DNA of 64,000 nucleotides, from positions 124,001-188,000 of the forward strand of contig NZ_JADCKF010000007.1 in NCBI RefSeq assembly GCF_014982855.1, given 5' to 3'. The DNA is from Pseudoflavonifractor gallinarum. Lineage in GTDB: Bacteria > Bacillota > Clostridia > Oscillospirales > Oscillospiraceae. This document shows, in pieces, positions 49,292 to 56,159 of this stretch (the stretch's first letter is position 1; each line of letters opens with the position of its first letter). Position numbers and translations under genes: made by a program. The notes under the pieces were generated by a model that ran no database searches, was not told the origin of the DNA, and worked only from the letters and a program-made list of their open reading frames with translations.

Positions 49292-50500
49292 ATGAACTGC
49301 GTTGGCATCGATGTTTCCAAAGGGAAAAGCATGATCGCCGTCATGCGGCCTTTCGGAGAAGTGGTGGTTTCACCTTTTGAAGTACGTCATACCGCCAATG
49401 AACTGAGCGAGCTGGCAGGGCTACTCAAAAGCTTGGACGGCGAGACCCGTGTGGTGATGGAATCCACGGGTAATTACCACGCGCCGGTGGCTTGGCTGCT
49501 CCACGACGCGGGGCTTTATGTTTCCGTAGTCAATGCAATGTTGGTACACGACTATGGGAACAACAGTTTAAGACGGGCCAAGACCGACAAGAAGGACGCT
49601 ATAAAGCTGGCCAACTACGGCCTTGACCACTGGCTCACGCTGCCGAGATATGTCCCGGAAGAGGACACTCGTCTCATGTTGAAGGCTTGCTACCGGCAAT
49701 ACCAGCAGTATTCAAAAGTACAGACCATGCTGAAGAATAACCTGATCTCCCTGCTGGACACTACTTTTCCAGATGCAAACCGCCTGTTCACCAGTCCGCC
49801 CCGCGACGATGGCCGCGAGAAGTGGATAGACTTTGTAGCTACTTTTTGGCATCGCGAGTGCGTTTGTGACCTGTCTGAGAAGGCCTTTGCCGCCAAATAC
49901 CAGAAGTGGTGCAAGAAGTACGGCTACAATTTCAGTGAAGGCAAGGCGCTGGACATTTATGCCGCCGCCCGTGGGCACTTCGGTGTCATGCCCAAAACGG
50001 ATACGGCAAAACTTTTGGTGGAACAGGCTATTTCCCAACTCCGGGCAACTTCTCCCGCATTAGCTGCTCTCAGACAGGAGATGCAGTCCCTGGCGGCTTC
50101 TCTGCCGGAGTATCCTGTGGTGATGGAGATGTTTGGTGTTGGCCCTACTCTCGGCCCTCAACTCATGGCTGAAATTGGCGATGTGCGCCGTTTTCATTCC
50201 AAGAAAGCGCTGGTGGCCTTTGCGGGCATTGACGCCCCACCCTACCAATCCGGCCAAATGGATGTCCGTAGCCGCAGCATTTCCAAACGCGGATCTGCTT
50301 CGCTGCGCAGAACGCTCTTTCTGGTGATGAGTGTCATCCTACAGCATGCTCCAATGAATGAGCCGGTCTACCAGTTCATGAACAAGAAACGCTCCGAAGG
50401 CAAGCCCTACCGTGTCTACATGATGGCCTCCGCAAATAAGTTCCTGCGTATCTACTACGCTTCTGTGAAATCCTACTTGGATTCCCTGGAACACGACTGA
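49292..50500 (+). CDS. IS110-family transposase (bridge-RNA-guided recombinase)
   Basis: 402 aa. N-terminal RuvC-like DEDD domain beginning MNCVGIDVSKGKSMIAV, with VVMESTGNYH and RRAKTDKKDAIKLANYG; C-terminal Tnp domain with MEMFGVGPTLGPQLMAEIGD, then the catalytic serine region RSRSISKRGSASLRRTLF. The ATG at 49292 follows GGAGGA. Length is normal for the family and no stop or frameshift interrupts it, so the element looks active. Confidence 0.95.
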   Translation: MNCVGIDVSKGKSMIAVMRPFGEVVVSPFEVRHTANELSELAGLLKSLDGETRVVMESTGNYHAPVAWLLHDAGLYVSVVNAMLVHDYGNNSLRRAKTDKKDAIKLANYGLDHWLTLPRYVPEEDTRLMLKACYRQYQQYSKVQTMLKNNLISLLDTTFPDANRLFTSPPRDDGREKWIDFVATFWHRECVCDLSEKAFAAKYQKWCKKYGYNFSEGKALDIYAAARGHFGVMPKTDTAKLLVEQAISQLRATSPALAALRQEMQSLAASLPEYPVVMEMFGVGPTLGPQLMAEIGDVRRFHSKKALVAFAGIDAPPYQSGQMDVRSRSISKRGSASLRRTLFLVMSVILQHAPMNEPVYQFMNKKRSEGKPYRVYMMASANKFLRIYYASVKSYLDSLEHD

Positions 50501-50643
50501 TTTTCTTGTGCTATACCATCTGGCTGGCCGCCGTTTTAATTTTGAGATGCTCAGCGGCTTGATTTTGTGTTGCCTTTTTGCCTCCCTAAAAAATCTGAAA
50601 TTTCTACTTGACTTTTATTAGCAGGTCTTTCCATGAAAAAAGC

Positions 50644-50668
50644 ACCTCTGGACAAAACGTCCAGAAGT
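50644..50668. repeat. ICE palindromic repeat, copy 12
   Basis: Between the IS110 right end and the ardA stop; variant centre AAAAC. Confidence 0.88.
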
Positions 50669-50672
50669 GCCG

Positions 50673-51386
50673 TTATCGTTCCTCGTGTTCCTTTGCGGCA
50701 ATCTTCCGATAGCCCTCCAGGGAGGAACCGTCAATAATTTCTTTGTAGGCTGCCATTTGTTCCCGCACCGTGAGCTGGGGAAAGGCAAAAACTTTGTGCT
50801 CGTCGGGAATGTCCTCGATCCCGTGGTAGTGCTCGATGAATTGACCGCCGTTGTTCAAAACATAGCCTCCAGGGGCAAAGTGGCCGTCCTCTTCAAGCCG
50901 AATATCCCGCCCGTATGCCTCATAGTCAAAATAATTCAGCAGGTGTTCCGGCACGTCAATGGCCTCCATGTCCTCCACATAGATGCGGCCCAGGGTTTCA
51001 TCGTCCTCGACACCAGGATAAAACTCGTAGCAATCCAGGTTTTGCGCCAAATTGATGAGATCGGCCACGCTGGACGTATGTTCGCCGCTATCAATGACGG
51101 CCTCAAATTTCTCCAGTTCGCCCTGATCCAGCTCGGAGAGCAGGCAGGCCAGATGATTGAGCTCGTCCAGGTTTTCATATTCCGTGAGATAGTCGTAGAG
51201 CCCCAGCACATCACCGTCAAAGCTGGTTATGAAAAATTCCTCATAACGTACCCCGTCCACACCAATTCGCTTCAAAAGGGCCTGTACTTCTTCGGTAGTT
51301 GTGGGGAATTTCAGCGTTTCGCCAACCAGCTCACCCTCGTTGTACTTTCCCAGGTTGGTGATGTAGGCTTCAAACAGGGACGCCAT
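50673..51386 (-). CDS. ardA: ArdA-family antirestriction protein
   Basis: 237-aa acidic DNA-mimic protein inhibiting type I restriction enzymes. Three-domain ArdA layout; N-terminal ASLFEAYITNLGKYNEGELVG and C-terminal YEAYGRDIRLEEDGHFAPGG match the family. ATG at 51386 overlaps the stop of the gene upstream. Works with the two methylases to protect incoming element DNA. Confidence 0.9.
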   Translation of the reverse strand: MASLFEAYITNLGKYNEGELVGETLKFPTTTEEVQALLKRIGVDGVRYEEFFITSFDGDVLGLYDYLTEYENLDELNHLACLLSELDQGELEKFEAVIDSGEHTSSVADLINLAQNLDCYEFYPGVEDDETLGRIYVEDMEAIDVPEHLLNYFDYEAYGRDIRLEEDGHFAPGGYVLNNGGQFIEHYHGIEDIPDEHKVFAFPQLTVREQMAAYKEIIDGSSLEGYRKIAAKEHEER

Positions 51387-51727
51387 CAGCACCGCCCCTG
51401 GCCCTTGACGGTCAGGATGCCCTCAAGGGTAGTCGCGGTGATCCCCAGGCGCTGGGCCACGGCAATATCATTTTTCATGGCCTCGGTCACGGAATGGCCG
51501 CATACCACCAGCACACGGGAGCGCCGGAGCAGATCGCGGCCCATGTCGATGCCGTTCTTGTGCTCCTCCGGCACCGCGTCATTGAGGAACAGCGGCAGAT
51601 AGAGCATGGGGCAGATGGGGGAATAGCCCGCATCGTAGACCACACGGCAGTAATGCGCCGCCTGCTCCATATCCACCGCAGGATCACCGCGCCACGCAGC
51701 GGTGATATAAGCAAGGGATCGTTTCAT
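51386..51727 (-). CDS. DUF7768/DUF4406-like small protein
   Basis: 113 aa with a Rossmann-like nucleoside deoxyribosyltransferase-type pattern (SLAYITAAWRGDPAVDMEQA; GIDMGRDLLRRSRVLVVCG). Related proteins are common in phages and ICEs; enzymatic activity is not established. ATG at 51727 after GGAGGTG. Coupled to ardA. Confidence 0.75.
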   Translation of the reverse strand: MKRSLAYITAAWRGDPAVDMEQAAHYCRVVYDAGYSPICPMLYLPLFLNDAVPEEHKNGIDMGRDLLRRSRVLVVCGHSVTEAMKNDIAVAQRLGITATTLEGILTVKGQGRC

Positions 51728-51941
51728 TGTCAACACCTCCGATATTTATATAGGTAGTTCAACCCTAAGGACACTGACCGTCTGTTTTCCATAATAGAAT
51801 AAATAGATTTTACAACAAAATATACAGTAGTAGCGAAATGCCACGCATAATTGCGGAAATGACTATATCGGACGGTTGAAATAAGCTGCAATTTTAAGTA
51901 CAATTATTTACAGGTAAAGCGAACAAGGAGGTATTTCATAT

Positions 51942-52457
51942 ATGACGTTTAGTGAGAAACTTCAACGGCTTCGTAAAGTAAATGGGCTTTCACAAGAACA
52001 GTTGGCTGAAAAGTTAAACGTGTCAAGACAAGCGATTTCAAAATGGGAAATGGGTGCTATTCCCGATATGGATAATGTCATTAAGATTAGTCGTTTTTTT
52101 GATTGTTCATTGGATTATCTTATGAATAATGAAGCGGAAGAAACAAGCATAAAGCCCTTTCCCTCTCAAGCCGCACCGCAAAAGACAGCAAAAAAGAAAA
52201 ATCATTTTCATATAATCGTAGCAGGAATTATATCTGGACTTGGAGCAATCGGGTTGTTGATTATTGGCATCTTAAGTTCAGTATATCCTGCGGTAATTTA
52301 CGATCCGCCACAAGGGGAAGTGAGAGCAATCGTAGCAACAGGATTTACAGCATTTTTGAAACTGCATAACATTACATGGTTGTTTATCTTGTGTTGTGCC
52401 CTTGTTATTTGCGGTGTAGTGATTATGTTGTTAAATACCCGAAAAAAAGGTACATAA
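51942..52457 (+). CDS. XRE regulator with C-terminal membrane helices
   Basis: 171 aa. N-terminal helix-turn-helix (about 5-60, SQEQLAEKLNVSRQAISKWE), a linker, then two membrane helices (about 90-112 and 135-158). Such membrane-anchored XRE proteins are common in Firmicutes. AAGGAGG precedes the ATG. AT-rich relative to neighbours and reading rightward, so probably a separate acquisition. Confidence 0.85.
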   Translation: MTFSEKLQRLRKVNGLSQEQLAEKLNVSRQAISKWEMGAIPDMDNVIKISRFFDCSLDYLMNNEAEETSIKPFPSQAAPQKTAKKKNHFHIIVAGIISGLGAIGLLIIGILSSVYPAVIYDPPQGEVRAIVATGFTAFLKLHNITWLFILCCALVICGVVIMLLNTRKKGT

Positions 52458-52793
52458 GCGAGTATATGAAAACACCGGGCGCGGTGGCTGTATGGCCTCT
52501 GCGTCCGGCACTGTTTTCGTTTGGAGCAAAACGTCTGTGTATCCCCCCGCCCTTTCCCATTCATGGGAAAGGGGGCGGCTCTGGAGGATATACCCCCGCC
52601 GCCTTGCCGGAAATAGCACAGCCGGGCCAGGCCGTCAAGGGCAAGCCGCCGCAAACGGCGGACGTTCCGCCCCTTGACTGCCCGTTCCCGGCTGCGCTGC
52701 AAAATATCCGGCGACGGGGGATATATCACCACAGAGCCCATCCCCGGCGCGGGGCGTTCACCTCTGGACAAAGTGTCCAGAAGCGGGGCCCGG
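52458..52793. other. Intergenic region with hairpins and one ICE repeat
   Basis: No gene seen. Holds an inverted repeat around 52550-52580 (CCGCCCTTTCCCAT and ATGGGAAAGGGGGCGG), a shorter GCCGCC/GGCGG dyad near 52650, and repeat copy 13. Lies between converging genes, so one hairpin may terminate transcription. Confidence 0.5.
52760..52784. repeat. ICE palindromic repeat, copy 13
   Basis: Nine bases past the ParB-like stop codon; final base differs. Confidence 0.88.
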
Positions 52794-54380
52794 TTACTTC
52801 TCCAAGTCCTTTTTCCTGTCCGGCTGCGCCAGTTCGGGCGGCTGTTTCTCTTTCCACTCGTCCAGCAGCGCCATGATCTGCTCTTTCATTTTGGCAGGAG
52901 TGACCTCCTTGCCGAAATACTTAGACAGTTCAGCAGTCGAAATAATCACACCGCGATCCTCCTTTTTTTCTTCACTTAAAATGCCGTCGATCACATCGCC
53001 GTTGAGCTTGCCCTCCTTGTCCAGCTCGTGGAGCCGCTTCGCCTGGGCCACCGAGGGGGAGGACTGCTCCCCATCAATGGAAACGGCAATCAGCCGCTGG
53101 TTTTCTGGCCTGATATACGAGATCTCCACCGCAGGCATAAAGCCCATCTGCTTTGTGTCCACCTTGTCCAGAAGCTCCGGCACCAGGGAGTTGAGCCGGA
53201 TATACCGCATGACCTTTTTATAGTTCATGTCGTGTTCCTTACCCACAATCTCCACCGAGAGCTTACCCAGGGCCTCCGCCTCTTTCTCATTTTTCGGGCG
53301 GGCCCCCTGGCGTTTGATGGCCTCCACCTCCAAATCCAGCAGTTTTGCCAGTTCGCTGGGGAGAGGATCGCCACGCTGCTTGTTGCTATTCCGCATTTCC
53401 CGGACAGCCTCAAGATCGGTCATCTCGCGGACGATACAGGGCATTTCCTCCAGCCCGGCCCGTGTACCACCGTGATGGCGGCGGTGGCCCGCGATAATCT
53501 CATAGCCCTTGCCATCTTTTTCCGGGCGGACGGTGGCGGGGGTCATAATGCCGTGTTCCTTGATCGTCCCCACCAGATCGTCCATCGCTTTATCGTCCTG
53601 CACCTTGTAGGGGTGCTCCCGGAACGTATGGAACGGATGAAGCTCCGCCATTTTCAGATAGACGATTTTTCCCTCTTCCACCGGGCGGGGCGGCACGTCA
53701 GGCGTGGGCGGCAGATTGATCTCCGGCGGCGGGACTGCCGCCTCCTTGACGGGAGCGGCCTTGCCCGGCTTTACCGCCTGAGCGGTTTTAGTCACAGGCG
53801 CACCGCCGGAGCCCGTTTCCTTGCCCTTGTCAGATTTCTTACCTCTGGACACTTTGTCCCGAACAGCGGGCGGGGCCTCCTCACGGGCCGCCTTGTCAAC
53901 CTTAGACGGGCGGCCTGTGCGGGGCTCCGCCGCTTTCGACTTTTTCTCCGCAGTCGGCCCGGCCTGCTCTTTCGGCGGGCGGCCCCGGCGCTTTTTCGGC
54001 TGATCCGCCTCCGGCGCTTTTTCCTCCGGGATAGGAGCCTCTTTACCATCCTTATCAGTAGCCGGAGCCTTTAATTTGTCTACGGCTCCATGCGCCGCTG
54101 CCCGTCGCTGGGACATAAGCTCGTTGATCTTGTCAAAATCAACCACTACTTCCCCAAGTGCAGAGCGGGCCGGATTGTCCTCCCCCATACCGGGAATAAC
54201 AGACTGTTCCGCCTGGAGTGCCGGGCCCGTACCAGGCGCGGCGGGCTCTTGCGTTTTCCCCGGCGCGTCGGTTTCCTGAACCGGGGGCTCCTGGATTGGC
54301 GGAGCCTCTTTCGCAGGAGCGTCACCGGGACGATCCGGGCCAGGGGGCTCCGGGCCGGTTTTGAGTTTGTCATCTGCCAT
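52794..54380 (-). CDS. ParB/Spo0J-family protein with long N-terminal extension
   Basis: 528 aa. Residues 1-235 are low-complexity Pro/Ala/Lys/Glu. The ParB nuclease-like domain (about 240-345) contains HPFHTFREHPYKVQDDKAM and the CTPase-type GHRRHHGGTRAG. A helix-turn-helix and dimerisation region follow (VGKEHDMNYKKVMRYIRLNS). AAGGAGG precedes the ATG. First gene at the right end of the element. The extension contains a degenerate palindromic repeat (copy 14). May partition or regulate the element; no ParA is present. Confidence 0.87.
   Translation of the reverse strand: MADDKLKTGPEPPGPDRPGDAPAKEAPPIQEPPVQETDAPGKTQEPAAPGTGPALQAEQSVIPGMGEDNPARSALGEVVVDFDKINELMSQRRAAAHGAVDKLKAPATDKDGKEAPIPEEKAPEADQPKKRRGRPPKEQAGPTAEKKSKAAEPRTGRPSKVDKAAREEAPPAVRDKVSRGKKSDKGKETGSGGAPVTKTAQAVKPGKAAPVKEAAVPPPEINLPPTPDVPPRPVEEGKIVYLKMAELHPFHTFREHPYKVQDDKAMDDLVGTIKEHGIMTPATVRPEKDGKGYEIIAGHRRHHGGTRAGLEEMPCIVREMTDLEAVREMRNSNKQRGDPLPSELAKLLDLEVEAIKRQGARPKNEKEAEALGKLSVEIVGKEHDMNYKKVMRYIRLNSLVPELLDKVDTKQMGFMPAVEISYIRPENQRLIAVSIDGEQSSPSVAQAKRLHELDKEGKLNGDVIDGILSEEKKEDRGVIISTAELSKYFGKEVTPAKMKEQIMALLDEWKEKQPPELAQPDRKKDLEK
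53841..53865. repeat. ICE palindromic repeat, copy 14 (degenerate, in coding sequence)
   Basis: In the N-terminal extension of the ParB-like gene (read as DKVSRGKK); right arm partly eroded. Confidence 0.75.
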
Positions 54381-54593
54381 TCACTAACCTCCTTCAATTT
54401 TGGTGTATTGCACAAAAATGAGCGTTGATTTTCTACCGAAAAATTTTCCTCCTTTCCAAGTCCACCACGCAAAAAAGCCGCCCAGATTTTACCCGGACGG
54501 CTTTCAGCGTAATGTGATAGACTTTTATTTATTTTTTCGGATTGTAGGCTCCGAAAAGCCTTATATTTGCAGTTTTCCTATTTTATATGGCCC

Positions 54594-54926
54594 TTAATAC
54601 CCTCTGCACCAAAACTCTCTGTTCCGATACTTGTATTTCAACTCAGGGTATTTTTCGTAAATCATCAGGCTACTTTTCCCTTTTAAGTATCCCATGAAAC
54701 TCGATACCGCGTACTTCGGCGGAATCTCTACCAGCATATGGATATGATCCGGGCATACTTCTGCTTCGATGATATTCACCTTTTTCCAGTTACACAGCGT
54801 TCTTAGGATTTCTCCTATCTCCCGCCGTTTCTGCCCGTAAAATACTTTTCTTCGGTATTTCGGAGCAAACACAATATGATATTTGCAATTCCAGCTTGTA
54901 TGCGATAAACTATTTACGTCGTTCAT
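54594..54926 (-). pseudogene. tnpA N-terminal fragment (IS200/IS605 transposase)
   Basis: 110 codons with the HUH nuclease motif (PDHIHMLVEIPP) and family core (YHIVFAPKYRRKVFYG; REFWCRGY). Translation stops at a TAA created by the conjugative-element junction. The catalytic tyrosine helix is at 27583-27687. GGGAGG precedes the ATG at 54926. Inactive as it stands, but excision of the element would restore it. Confidence 0.9.
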
Positions 54927-55056
54927 TTTGAATGACCTCCCTTTGCTTGGTTGTGCAGTTGGCAGACCGCACTTCTATTTTAGCAAAGGGAGTTTTTTGT
55001 CTCCATAATCGGCACAAGCCTTCTTTTGAACCACTCGCCTAGCGAGTGGTTTTCGG
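54595..55056 (-). mobile_element. IS200/IS605-type element, left-end half
   Basis: Contains the N-terminal tnpA fragment and, toward its outer end, a hairpin (AACCACTCGC-CTA-GCGAGTGGTT, 55029-55051) like those recognised by Y1 transposases. Outer boundary approximate. With 27443-27687 the original element would be roughly 700 bp. Confidence 0.75.
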
Positions 55057-55060
55057 CATA

Positions 55061-55095
55061 CAAAAACCAGGGGACGCACACCCGTGCGCCCCCTG
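55061..55095 (-). terminator. Terminator after the AEP solute-binding gene
   Basis: CAGGGG-CGCAC stem closed by one G-T wobble, followed by TTTTT on the minus strand. Lies just outside the IS200 left end. Confidence 0.8.
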
Positions 55096-55110
55096 TTATG
55101 ATCGGTTCTA

Positions 55111-56139
55111 TCAGGGCTTAGCGGATTCAGACAGCTCCTGGTGCTTCTGGAACAGCTCCAGAGTCAGAGGCTCGCTGAAGGTCTTGGGATAGGCGGACTT
55201 GTTGGCGGAATCCGAGGTCTCGCCCTCATAGAGGGGGTTGGGATAGGTGGCCAGCAGCTCCTCGCGGGCATTCTCGATGATGCACTGGGCCATCTCCATG
55301 GCCAGAGGATTGGTCTCATCTCCCTTGTCCAGCACAGCCACAGACTCCGTGAGGGAGAAGTTGCCCTCGGTGGGATCCACATAGTCGATGGGCAGGCCGT
55401 CGGCCTTGTCCGCCACTGCCTGGTGGCGCAGGCCGAAGCCCACAGCCAGCTCACCGGCGCGGCACAGCTTCAGAGGCGCGGAACCAGAGGTCTCGATGTG
55501 GTCGCCGGCGTTCTGATAGATGCCGGAGAGCACTTCCTGCGCGCCCTCATCTCCATACTCCGAGACCAGCGCCTGGATGAGCAGCCACGCAGTGGAAGAA
55601 GACTGAATGTCGGTCACAGCCACCTGACCGGCATAGACGGGATCGGTCAGATCCTTCAGGCTGGTGGGCATGGGCAGGCCCTCGGACTCCATGAGCTCCG
55701 TGTTGACGATGATGGCGCCCTCCTGCGAGGTGATGGGAGCGGTGTAGTCGGGCACTTCCTCAAGGGTGTTCACATCAAAGGTCAGGGGCAGGAACATCTG
55801 GTTCTGATCCTGGGCGCTCTGGAGGTAGAAGGTGCTCATGGTGACCAGATCGGCCTCCAGATTTTTGCCCTCCGCCATCAGCTTTCCGCCCAGCTCGGAG
55901 GTGCCAAAGGTCTGGATGATGTACTTGTCCTTGTAGCCATTGGCATCCAGGGCGTTGGTCATCGCGGTGATGGCCTCATCGTCGGCGTTGGAGTAGAGGA
56001 CCACCTGCTCCTCCTTGGGTGCGGTGTCGCCGCTGCCGGAATCGCTGCCCGTGCTTGCGCTGCCGGCGGCGCAGCCGCCCAGAAGGGCTGCCGCCATGCT
56101 GAGGGAAAGGCCCATGGCCATCAGTTTCTTGAGATGCAT
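55111..56139 (-). CDS. phnS: AEP-type ABC transporter solute-binding lipoprotein
   Basis: 342-aa extracellular binding protein. Lipobox ALLGGC with Cys about residue 23; type 2 periplasmic-binding fold (ALDANGYKDKYIIQTFGTSE; EGAIIVNTELMESEGLPMP). Iron/AEP-binding subfamily. Together with the permease and ATPase upstream and phnWX beyond the insertion, 2-aminoethylphosphonate is the likely ligand. Confidence 0.85.
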   Translation of the reverse strand: MHLKKLMAMGLSLSMAAALLGGCAAGSASTGSDSGSGDTAPKEEQVVLYSNADDEAITAMTNALDANGYKDKYIIQTFGTSELGGKLMAEGKNLEADLVTMSTFYLQSAQDQNQMFLPLTFDVNTLEEVPDYTAPITSQEGAIIVNTELMESEGLPMPTSLKDLTDPVYAGQVAVTDIQSSSTAWLLIQALVSEYGDEGAQEVLSGIYQNAGDHIETSGSAPLKLCRAGELAVGFGLRHQAVADKADGLPIDYVDPTEGNFSLTESVAVLDKGDETNPLAMEMAQCIIENAREELLATYPNPLYEGETSDSANKSAYPKTFSEPLTLELFQKHQELSESAKP

Positions 56140-56159
56140 TTTGGTTTCTCTCCTCTTTT

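Larger units (their letters stand above)
49017..50626 (+). mobile_element. IS110-family insertion element
   Basis: Complete element: about 275 bp of 5' non-coding sequence, a DEDD/Ser transposase and about 125 bp of 3' sequence. Boundaries were set by a CT core (49017-49018 left, 50627-50628 right), which makes all four predicted bridge-RNA guides and the circle-junction promoter fit. There are no terminal inverted repeats, as expected for the family. Inserted just upstream of the PcfB-like gene. Confidence 0.8.
27688..54594. mobile_element. Integrative conjugative element (~26.9 kb), serine-recombinase type
   Basis: Bounded by TA dinucleotides (27686-27687 and 54595-54596) inside tnpA. Terminal 24-base inverted arms (27688-27711 and 54571-54594) match at 19 of 24 positions. 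Contains a large serine recombinase next to the left end, relaxase, MobC, VirB4, VirB6-like, VirD4, PrgI-like, CD1108/CD1107/CD1845/Maff2-type proteins, methyltransferases, ArdA and ParB. The gene set resembles the transfer module of Tn1549-like elements, with a serine recombinase instead of a tyrosine one. All core genes point left. Confidence 0.93.

Noticed and set aside
29509-53865. Possible CRISPR array from the regularly recurring 25-bp repeats
   Set aside because: Copies are hundreds to thousands of bases apart, are palindromic, and lie at gene edges or in genes; no cas genes are present.
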